A stretch of 7,843 nucleotides of DNA from Anaerolineales bacterium (GTDB taxonomy: Bacteria; Chloroflexota; Anaerolineae; Anaerolineales; UBA4823), in assembly GCA_022865865.1 (NCBI GenBank), contig JALHTN010000055.1:1-7843 (forward strand). The letters are read 5' to 3'. The notes below the pieces were generated by a model, which was given only the letters and a program-made list of their open reading frames with translations, searched no databases and had not been told where the DNA came from. The translations under genes were made by a program, and so were the position numbers. The first letter of the stretch is position 1. Each line of letters begins with the position of its first letter. Below, piece after piece: positions 1 to 4,947 of the stretch.

Positions 1-489
1 ATGCCGAATGCATTTCGTAACGGTATTTGTGCGATTATCGCCGAATTACATGATGTGTTAATCATTTTTAGCCTGGTGATGATCGGTGGTATCTTGTGGG
101 GTTGGCAGATCGATGCTCTGTTCCTTACGGCATTATTGACGGTGATCGGCTTCTCAGTTCAAGATACGATTGTGGTTTTTGATCGTATCCGTGAAAATTC
201 TACAATCTACCGGCACTTGCCGTTTGAGACACTTGTCAATCATTCCATCATCCAAACCTTGCAGCGCTCAATAAACACTCAATTGATGACCGTTGAGTTC
301 ATGCTTCTGGCCCTGGTTTTATTCGGTGGTTTGACCCTCAGGCAATTTGCGGTCATCCTTTTTGTCGGTTTATTCAGCGGTACCTATTCATCGATCTTCA
401 TCGCTGCTCCAGTCCTGGTTCTCTGGGAAAATCGGGAGTGGCAGACTTGGTTTGGCAGGGGCAAGAAGAAGAAGCAGGCCACTGTATAA
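1..489 (+). CDS. secF: Protein translocase subunit SecF, C-terminal part (5' end outside window)
   Basis: SecF is an integral membrane partner of SecD. Together they use the proton gradient to help pull secreted proteins through SecYEG. What is visible is the C-terminal 162 residues of a protein usually about 300 long. It starts with the FRNGICAII...LHD stretch (residues 5-18), then the SecF signature GFSVQDTIVVFDRIREN at 50-66, with D55 in the position of the functional membrane aspartate. The GTYSSIFIAAPVLVLWE segment is at 127-143. Hydrophobic spans lie at about 19-34, 38-60, 97-112 and 116-142, followed by a basic cytoplasmic tail (KKKK at 155-158). The ATG at base 1 is almost certainly an internal Met, because the periplasmic domain and first membrane spans are missing. 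The residue before the catalytic Asp is Gln where Asn is more common. secD is presumably upstream, outside the window. Identification is firm; the true start is not visible. Confidence 0.95.
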   Translation: MPNAFRNGICAIIAELHDVLIIFSLVMIGGILWGWQIDALFLTALLTVIGFSVQDTIVVFDRIRENSTIYRHLPFETLVNHSIIQTLQRSINTQLMTVEFMLLALVLFGGLTLRQFAVILFVGLFSGTYSSIFIAAPVLVLWENREWQTWFGRGKKKKQATV

Positions 490-504
490 TTGCCATACGA
501 AAGG

Positions 505-551
505 AAAAGAGGGGTTTTGGCGGGAGGTATACCTTGTCAAAACCTTCTTTT
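505..551 (+). terminator. Hairpin after secF, possible intrinsic terminator
   Basis: Bases 505-519 pair with 538-551. The stem is GGTTTTG with CAAAACC, extended by a G.U pair, one bulged G (511) and AAAAGA with TCTTTT. The loop is 18 bases and holds a perfect 10-base palindrome, AGGTATACCT (525-534). The right arm runs into a T-rich stretch (TTCTTTTATT, 545-554), as expected of a rho-independent terminator; the A-rich left arm would let it work in both directions. The stem is AT-rich and the loop long, so it is weaker than a textbook terminator. It fills most of the 70-base gap between secF and the LCP gene. It could instead be a regulatory site for the LCP gene. Confidence 0.4.
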
Positions 552-559
552 ATTACTAA

Positions 560-1498
560 ATGAGACCTAAACATAAAGCCTCAACTGATGAAATTACTGT
601 AGAAACAAGACCAAACTATGTGGTCGAGACGTGGGATAAATCCCATCCATCGCCAAGACAACACGGGGTCAGAAGAGTATTCAGGATGGGATGTTTGGTC
701 CTGCTGGCAATATTTGCCTGTATTTTGTTTGTAAGCATGATCTATTTTTTGGTTCCATTCAAGACAAACCTGCTGGTACTTGGAATCGACCGAGTCCCAG
801 AAGGCAGCGACCTCGGGCGCAGTGATACCAACATATTGGTGACTGTGCGACCACTTCGACCTTATATCGGGATGCTGTCAATACCACGAGATCTTTGGGT
901 GACCATCCCTGGCGTTGGAGAGAATCGCATCAATACCGCACATTTTTTTGCCGAAGGTCAAATTCCCGGCAGCGGTCCCTCAGCAGCTTTGGAAACAATC
1001 CAAGTGAATTTCGGTGTTCCCGTAAAATATTATCTGCGTATAAAATTTGATGGGATTGTTGGAATTATCGATGCTCTGGGGGGTTTAAACATCGAATTGG
1101 ATCAGCCTATGGCTGGTCTGCCCATGGGAGAACATCACCTCTCTGGCGAGCAGGCGCTGGTCTTTATCAGGGATCGACAAGGCAGCGATGATTTTTTCCG
1201 TATGCAGCAAGGACAGTTTTTTATCGCCGAAACGTTTGAAGAGATCATTCATCCAGGCACATGGCTCCGAATTCCAGCGGTTATTTCTGCGCTGAATGAA
1301 TCTATTGACACAAACTTACCAATATGGATCTGGCCTCGCTTGGCTTTTGCTCTACTTCGTTCTGGCCCTGGGAAGATTGATCACCATATTATCAATCGTG
1401 ATTACGTAAGTCCCACCACCACGTCCGAAGGTGCACAGGTGCTGATCCCTGATTGGTCGCTCATTTCCCCGCTGGTAGCTGAAATTTTTGGAGATTAA
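560..1498 (+). CDS. LytR-CpsA-Psr (LCP) family cell-envelope protein
   Basis: LCP enzymes transfer polyprenyl-phosphate-linked glycopolymers, such as teichoic acids or capsular and other wall polysaccharides, onto peptidoglycan outside the cell. This 312-residue protein has a 43-residue charged cytoplasmic N-terminus, one membrane span (about 44-66) and an extracytoplasmic LCP domain (about 69-230). Family hallmarks are present: LLVLGIDR (71-78, D77), GRSDTNIL (86-93, R87 and D89), SIPRDLWVTIPG (107-118, R110 and D111), the R123-I-N-T segment, IIDALGGLNIEL (169-180), LSGEQALVFIRDR (194-206, R204 and R206) and R214. These match the Arg/Asp set that binds the polyprenyl pyrophosphate head group. 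About 80 C-terminal residues follow the domain. ATG 560 is used because an in-frame TAA lies immediately upstream (557-559). No clear Shine-Dalgarno sequence precedes it; an internal ATG at 686, just before the membrane span, is an alternative. Its stop is 7 bases from that of the convergent prepilin peptidase gene. The polymer substrate cannot be told from sequence. Confidence 0.9.
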   Translation: MRPKHKASTDEITVETRPNYVVETWDKSHPSPRQHGVRRVFRMGCLVLLAIFACILFVSMIYFLVPFKTNLLVLGIDRVPEGSDLGRSDTNILVTVRPLRPYIGMLSIPRDLWVTIPGVGENRINTAHFFAEGQIPGSGPSAALETIQVNFGVPVKYYLRIKFDGIVGIIDALGGLNIELDQPMAGLPMGEHHLSGEQALVFIRDRQGSDDFFRMQQGQFFIAETFEEIIHPGTWLRIPAVISALNESIDTNLPIWIWPRLAFALLRSGPGKIDHHIINRDYVSPTTTSEGAQVLIPDWSLISPLVAEIFGD

Positions 1499-1505
1499 GT
1501 TAGAT

Positions 1506-2270
1506 CTATCCACCAAATGCGTTGATGAAATACTGGTTGAAGAAAATCAGAGCTGCTGCACCAGCGATCATGAATGGTCCATATGGGATAAAGGTGAAGG
1601 CTTTATATTTCCGGGTGAGAAATGTGAGCACCAGGTAAACCAGAGAGATTGCACCCGCCATGATAATTGCGAAAAACAAACCCGCAATAATCGCTGGCCA
1701 ACCCAGGAGCAAACCTAAAATGCCCCCTAAGATGACGTCCCCAAAACCGAGGGCTTCATCATTAAATCCTGATTGGCTTCTGCGTACAACAAAACGGGCG
1801 AATAATGCTCCTAAGATGTACAGGACCAACATAGCACCGAAACCAGCCAATCCACCGATTAATGTATCCACAATGCCATGTAACTGAATTCCGATAACCA
1901 AACCCAGTATGCTCCCGAATAAGCTGGTTGGATGCATAATTAAATGGTGTTCCAAATCAATCACAACCACGATGCCAAAATAGATCACTATTAAAAGACT
2001 GAACCAAAAACCCAGCACTAATGTTGGTTGGTTCCACAACCAGGCTGCAATAAGAATGGTGGAAAGCTCCACGATCCAGGCTCTGCGAGTTCGTCGCTGC
2101 TGACAAGCTGGACACCTGCGCGGCCAAAATAAGTAATTTAATAACGGTTGGTCATGTTCACAATTGCTGCAGAATGGGTGCGAAAGACGTCTCTTAAATG
2201 GCAGGACATCAGAAATGTAATTTATGATTGCACCGGCGATCCAACCAAGCAAGATTATGAGTATAAGCAT
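1506..2270 (-). CDS. Prepilin peptidase (type IV leader peptidase, A24 family)
   Basis: This is a membrane aspartic protease that cleaves, and in many family members N-methylates, prepilins of type IV pili or pseudopilins of type II secretion. The 254-residue protein begins with a membrane segment (about 1-17). A cytoplasmic loop follows with two zinc-type cysteine pairs, CSNC (C34, C37) and CPAC (C53, C56), typical of the bifunctional class. Six or seven further hydrophobic spans follow. The two catalytic aspartates are D105 in VIDLEHHLIMHP and D178 in GFGDV. The family motif GxGDxK is altered to GFGDVI, with Ile for Lys. The IPYGPF element near the C-terminus (228-233) is also typical. ATG 2270 is preceded at exactly 7 bases by a TATAAT hexamer and has no Shine-Dalgarno sequence, suggesting leaderless translation. 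No pilin or pilus-assembly gene is adjacent, so its substrates are encoded elsewhere. It converges on the LCP gene and diverges from the SAM hydrolase gene. Confidence 0.93.
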   Translation of the reverse strand: MLILIILLGWIAGAIINYISDVLPFKRRLSHPFCSNCEHDQPLLNYLFWPRRCPACQQRRTRRAWIVELSTILIAAWLWNQPTLVLGFWFSLLIVIYFGIVVVIDLEHHLIMHPTSLFGSILGLVIGIQLHGIVDTLIGGLAGFGAMLVLYILGALFARFVVRRSQSGFNDEALGFGDVILGGILGLLLGWPAIIAGLFFAIIMAGAISLVYLVLTFLTRKYKAFTFIPYGPFMIAGAAALIFFNQYFINAFGG

Positions 2271-2277
2271 GGCTGAA

Positions 2278-2286
2278 ATTATAGCA
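2278..2286 (-). promoter_or_regulatory. Extended -10 promoter of the prepilin peptidase gene
   Basis: On the minus strand the sequence reads TGC-TATAAT, a perfect extended -10 element (TGn at 2286-2284, TATAAT at 2283-2278). It is followed by 7 bases and then the ATG at 2270. No good -35 hexamer is seen 17 bases upstream, which is acceptable for an extended -10 promoter. The spacing puts the transcription start at or within a base of the start codon, so the mRNA would be leaderless. Confidence 0.65.
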
Positions 2287-2290
2287 TTTC

Positions 2291-2308
2291 CGCCATTATA
2301 ATTTGGCG
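2291..2308. promoter_or_regulatory. Dyad CGCCA-N8-TGGCG centred on a TATAAT, possible operator
   Basis: Perfect 5-base inverted arms (2291-2295 and 2304-2308) flank the spacer TTATAATT. The centre contains TATAAT on the plus strand (2297-2302), and the palindrome ATTATAAT also gives TATAAT on the minus strand (2300-2295). The site lies in the divergent region between the prepilin peptidase and SAM hydrolase genes. It could be an operator acting on both, or a second pair of overlapping -10 elements. The arms are short, so chance is a real possibility. Confidence 0.3.
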
Positions 2309-2315
2309 ATCATAC

Positions 2316-2342
2316 TTTACAGAATTGTTTTTAAAGTACAAT
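2316..2342 (+). promoter_or_regulatory. Predicted promoter of the SAM hydrolase-murA unit
   Basis: A -35-like TTTACA (2316-2321, five of six consensus bases) is followed after 15 bases by TACAAT (2337-2342, five of six). The 15-base spacer is shorter than ideal. TACAAT ends exactly 7 bases before the ATG at 2350, the same spacing as at two other starts in this window, which favours ATG 2350 as a leaderless start. The upstream ATG at 2341 would lie inside the -10 element. Confidence 0.45.
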
Positions 2343-2349
2343 GAACCTC

Positions 2350-3195
2350 ATGCCACCCAAGCCATTGATCGCGTTATTAACGGATTTTGGTCATGAAGAT
2401 CCTTTTGTGGGGATCATGAAAGGAGTCATTTCCAATCTTTCTCCGCAATCCAGAATTATTGATATCACCCACTCCATCCCCCAGGGTGATATTCAACGTG
2501 CGGCAATTGGGCTTTGGATGGCAAGTTCATATTTTCCAATTGGAACCGTTTTCTTGTGTGTTGTCGATCCTGGAGTTGGAACGGATCGCAAAGCAATCAT
2601 CATCAAGGATGAAAAATATACTTATATTGGTCCGGACAATGGGATATTTTCATTTGTAATCGATGGCAAGTATGCTGCCTGGGAGCTCTCAAATCCCGGC
2701 TTGCAACTCACTCAACCGGGGTCGACTTTTCATGGAAGAGATATCTTCGCTCCTGCAGCAGCTCACGCATCGAATGGGTTCCCTGGAGCGGAATTTGGTC
2801 CATCAATCCATGATGTTGTCCGCCTGAGAAACCCGAATTTACAGATTGGATCAGGTCGCATCTATGGTGAGATTATTTACAGAGACCAATATGGGAATTT
2901 GCTCACCAGCTTGGGAAGATTCAAAAAATCTGGTGGGAAGAAATATACCCTCGACCCCTGGTTGGACTCCAGCAGTGATTTATCAGGGAAACTTATTATC
3001 CCCCAAGATCAGGCCACATTGGAGCTTCCTAATGGCTGTATTCTCTCTTGGGTGGAAACTTTTGCAGAAATTTCAACAGGTGAGTGCGGATTTTTGGTGG
3101 GCAGTACTGGTTTGATAGAGATTGCTGCCTTCAACAGGTCTGCTCAAGAATTAACCAAACTATCTTTGGGTGATCCTGTTATCCTACTCTTCTAA
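2350..3195 (+). CDS. DUF62-family S-adenosylmethionine hydrolase (SAM hydroxide adenosyltransferase)
   Basis: Members of this family hydrolyse S-adenosyl-L-methionine to adenosine and methionine using an activated water; relatives are the fluorinase and chlorinase enzymes. From the ATG at 2350 the protein has 281 residues, close to the usual 260-285. Motifs in order are LTDFGHEDPFVGIMKG near the N-terminus (from residue 10), then DITHSIPQGD, VVDPGVGTDRKAI, GPDNGIF, STFHGRDIFAPAAAH and GEIIYRDQYGNLLT. A C-terminal barrel part ends LSLGDPVILLF. The Asp-Arg-His set linked to water activation in hydrolases is present as D73, R80 and H128, which argues against a halogenase. An in-frame ATG at 2341 would add three residues, but it lies within the predicted -10 element. 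The stop codon overlaps the ribosome binding site of murA, so the two are likely one operon. Why a SAM hydrolase is paired with MurA is not evident. Confidence 0.9.
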   Translation: MPPKPLIALLTDFGHEDPFVGIMKGVISNLSPQSRIIDITHSIPQGDIQRAAIGLWMASSYFPIGTVFLCVVDPGVGTDRKAIIIKDEKYTYIGPDNGIFSFVIDGKYAAWELSNPGLQLTQPGSTFHGRDIFAPAAAHASNGFPGAEFGPSIHDVVRLRNPNLQIGSGRIYGEIIYRDQYGNLLTSLGRFKKSGGKKYTLDPWLDSSSDLSGKLIIPQDQATLELPNGCILSWVETFAEISTGECGFLVGSTGLIEIAAFNRSAQELTKLSLGDPVILLF

Positions 3196-3199
3196 GGAG
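3194..3199 (+). promoter_or_regulatory. Ribosome binding site of murA overlapping the upstream stop codon
   Basis: AAGGAG lies 6 bases before the GTG at 3206 and shares its first two bases with the TAA stop (3193-3195) of the SAM hydrolase gene. It fixes the murA start at this GTG rather than the in-frame ATG at 3170. It also suggests translational coupling of the two genes. Confidence 0.75.
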
Positions 3200-3205
3200 A
3201 GCGGT

Positions 3206-4495
3206 GTGGAAAAACTAATTATTGGGGGTGGCTACCCCTTGAATGGTGAGATCGTCCCATCAGGAAATAAAAACGCGGCACTGCCGCTGCTGGCGGCTTG
3301 CCTGCTCACAGATCAGCCTGTAATACTGCACAATCTCCCCGAAATAACAGATGTTGCCACAATGAGATTGCTGCTCGAGAGTCTGGGGGTCAAAATCGAA
3401 AACATCGGTAATCACACCTGGCGTATTTGGGCAGCACAAGTTCGTCCTGCTGACCTGGATCCTGATATTTGTCGCAAGATACGTGCTTCCATCTTGCTTG
3501 CTGGTCCCATGGTAGCTCGTACTGGCGAACTGCACCTGCCTCCACCTGGAGGGGATGTGATCGGGAGACGTCGTGTGGACAGCCATATTTTGGCACTCAA
3601 GGCTTTTGGGGCTAATGCGGAGTATGAGCGTTCCCAGAAAGTTTTCCAATTCACTGCGAAAAAATTGACCGGAGCTGATATCCTAATGGACGAGGCCAGT
3701 GTTACCGCAACAGAGAACGCCATTATGGCAGCTGTAACAGCTTCTGGAGACACAATTTTACGAAATGCAGCTTCTGAACCCCATATCCAAGAATTATGCC
3801 AGTTCCTGAATCAGTTAGGCGGACGAATAGAGAATATAGGCTCTAACACATTACACATAACCGGGGTCCCGAAATTAACTGGGGGGGAGTTTACCATTGG
3901 TCCGGACTACCTTGAAGTTGTCAGCTATATCGGGGCTGCAGTCGTGACTCATGGATCAATTAGAATCCGCAATGCTGCTCCACAACACTTGGACATGATC
4001 GCTTATGTATTCCACCGGTTAGGCGTGGAGTGGAACATTGAAGGACAAGATATCATCGTCCCCGAGAATCAGGAATTAGCAATTGATCCAGATCTTGGTG
4101 GTGCTATTCCTGAGATCAGCGTCATGCCCTGGCCTTCCTTTCCAACTGACCTGATGAGTATTGCGATTGTCGTAGCAACCCAATCTCGGGGCAGCATTTT
4201 ATTTCACGACTGGATGTACCCGAGTCGAATGTTTTTTATTGACAAATTAGTTAATATGGGTGCTCAAATCGTTCTGTGCGATCCCCATCGCAGTATAGTT
4301 CAGGGACCAACAGCCCTGTATGCGGAGGTAATGGAGAGTCCGGATATTCGGGCTGGTATGGCGATGGTTCTGGCTGCACTCGCAGCAAATGGGCAGTCCG
4401 AGATCCGCAACGTTGGGCAAATTGACCGCGGTTATGAGAATATAGATCAAAAACTCCGCGCCCTAGGGGCGCGGATTGAACGTGTGCGCGAATAA
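3206..4495 (+). CDS. murA: UDP-N-acetylglucosamine 1-carboxyvinyltransferase (MurA), Asp active-site variant
   Basis: MurA catalyses the first committed step of peptidoglycan synthesis in the cytoplasm: transfer of enolpyruvate from phosphoenolpyruvate to UDP-N-acetylglucosamine. From GTG 3206 the protein is 429 residues (E. coli MurA is 419). It starts VEKLIIGGGYPLNGEIVPSG, with the substrate-binding K22-N23 pair in GNKNAALPLLAA. Other hallmarks are K91-I-R-A-S-I, the active-site loop LPPPGGDVIGRRRVD (111-125), FPTD with catalytic-type D315 (312-315), SPDIRAGMAMVLA (378-390) and IDRGYENI with R408, equivalent to E. coli R397. In the loop, the usual Cys (E. coli C115) is Asp117, as in Mycobacterium and Chlamydia enzymes that fosfomycin does not alkylate. 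The segment normally FENRFMHVPEL reads YPSRMFFIDKL, keeping the Arg but otherwise divergent. Start choice rests on the AAGGAG site 6 bases upstream and the family N-terminus. A MurA paralogue with another role is possible but less likely. Confidence 0.93.
   Translation: MEKLIIGGGYPLNGEIVPSGNKNAALPLLAACLLTDQPVILHNLPEITDVATMRLLLESLGVKIENIGNHTWRIWAAQVRPADLDPDICRKIRASILLAGPMVARTGELHLPPPGGDVIGRRRVDSHILALKAFGANAEYERSQKVFQFTAKKLTGADILMDEASVTATENAIMAAVTASGDTILRNAASEPHIQELCQFLNQLGGRIENIGSNTLHITGVPKLTGGEFTIGPDYLEVVSYIGAAVVTHGSIRIRNAAPQHLDMIAYVFHRLGVEWNIEGQDIIVPENQELAIDPDLGGAIPEISVMPWPSFPTDLMSIAIVVATQSRGSILFHDWMYPSRMFFIDKLVNMGAQIVLCDPHRSIVQGPTALYAEVMESPDIRAGMAMVLAALAANGQSEIRNVGQIDRGYENIDQKLRALGARIERVRE
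4449..4475 (-). terminator. Intrinsic terminator of the thioredoxin gene, inside the 3' end of murA
   Basis: Read leftward, a perfect 9-base GC-rich stem (TCCGCGCCC at 4455-4463 on the plus strand against GGGCGCGGA at 4467-4475) with a 3-base loop is followed by G and then five T (4453-4449). This is a classical rho-independent layout. It lies 37 bases past the thioredoxin stop codon and within murA codons for LRALGARI. Rightward, no T-tract follows the hairpin, so it should not stop murA transcription. Confidence 0.7.
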
Positions 4496-4512
4496 AATTG
4501 GTTGTTAAATAA

Positions 4513-4875
4513 CTATTCTGAGACCTGTCCTTGAGAATCTTCAACTACACTCATAAATTCAGTAACAACCTCTCGCAACATCGCTTCCGGCAATGCGCCA
4601 ACCTGGCGGTGGACAACTTTCCCATTTGCAACGAACAGCATGGTTGGGATTCCTTGGACCTGGAATTTCGTCGCCCACTCTGGATTTTCATCAGTATTAA
4701 CCTTGCTGACCAAAAGCGTGCCGGAATTTTCCTTGGCCAATTTATCCAATGTAGGGGCGACCATTTTGCATGGCCCACACCAGGGTGCCCAGAAGTCGAC
4801 AATGACTGGAAGCTTTGATTGCAGTACGGTTTTTTCAAAAGCACTATCTGTGACGTGAATTGGTTCATCAATCAT
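4513..4875 (-). CDS. trxA: Thioredoxin
   Basis: Thioredoxin is a small cytoplasmic protein disulfide reductase, normally recharged by thioredoxin reductase with NADPH. The product is 120 residues. It has the active site WCGPC at 32-36 (redox cysteines C33 and C36), the preceding VDFWAP strand with the buried D27, the VNTDENP segment (59-65), and the cis-proline P77 in GIPTMLF. The C-terminus is about ten residues longer than E. coli thioredoxin and is polar (EDSQGQVSE). The frame stays open upstream to 4998, but ATG 4875 is chosen. It starts the typical thioredoxin N-terminus, has a GGGAG site 9 bases upstream and sits behind a good promoter; the upstream part would overlap scpA. The gene converges on murA (17 bases between stops) and diverges from scpA. 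It appears to be a single-gene unit with its own promoter and terminator. Confidence 0.95.
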   Translation of the reverse strand: MIDEPIHVTDSAFEKTVLQSKLPVIVDFWAPWCGPCKMVAPTLDKLAKENSGTLLVSKVNTDENPEWATKFQVQGIPTMLFVANGKVVHRQVGALPEAMLREVVTEFMSVVEDSQGQVSE

Positions 4876-4884
4876 ATAAATTAT

Positions 4885-4889
4885 CTCCC
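4885..4889 (-). promoter_or_regulatory. Ribosome binding site of the thioredoxin gene
   Basis: GGGAG on the minus strand lies 9 bases before the ATG at 4875. It supports this start over the longer open frame and shows that this gene, unlike its divergent neighbour scpA, has a normal leader. Confidence 0.6.
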
Positions 4890-4903
4890 ATGTAATCGAA
4901 TTA

Positions 4904-4932
4904 AGTATAGCATGGTAGATATCATTTGTCAG
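4904..4932 (-). promoter_or_regulatory. Sigma-70-type promoter of the thioredoxin gene
   Basis: On the minus strand CTGACA (4932-4927, five of six consensus bases) is followed by a 17-base spacer and TATACT (4909-4904, five of six). A TGC extension directly precedes the -10. The predicted transcription start near 4897 gives a leader of about 22 bases that includes the GGGAG site. This is the best complete promoter in the window. Its -35 element lies one base from the scpA -10 element on the other strand. Confidence 0.7.
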
Positions 4933-4947
4933 GTATAATTTGGACAA
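4926..4947 (+). promoter_or_regulatory. scpA -10 element (TATAAT) inside a TTGTC-N12-GACAA dyad
   Basis: A perfect TATAAT (4934-4939) ends exactly 7 bases before the ATG at 4947, predicting a leaderless scpA mRNA. Inverted arms TTGTC (4926-4930) and GACAA (4943-4947) lie 3 bases either side of the hexamer. No convincing -35 is seen at 16-18 bases. The left arm overlaps the thioredoxin -35, so anything binding here would affect both genes. The -10 is well supported; the dyad as an operator is only a suggestion. Confidence 0.5.

Noticed and set aside
1488..1887. Rightward open frames over the 3' half of the prepilin peptidase gene
   Set aside because: They are antisense to hydrophobic membrane segments and encode Lys/Pro/Asn-rich products, typical mirror frames of a membrane protein gene.
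3170..3205. In-frame ATG 3170 as the murA start
   Set aside because: It lies within the SAM hydrolase gene, adds 12 residues not typical of MurA, and ignores the AAGGAG site 6 bases before GTG 3206.
3260..3753. Several open frames on the minus strand opposite murA
   Set aside because: They overlap a clearly conserved gene, resemble no family I know, and have no promoter or ribosome site; they are shadows of murA coding sequence.
4870..4893. Seven-codon upstream reading frame in the trx leader overlapping the trx start
   Set aside because: There is no ribosome site and its ATG is only a few bases from the predicted mRNA 5' end; it is probably accidental.
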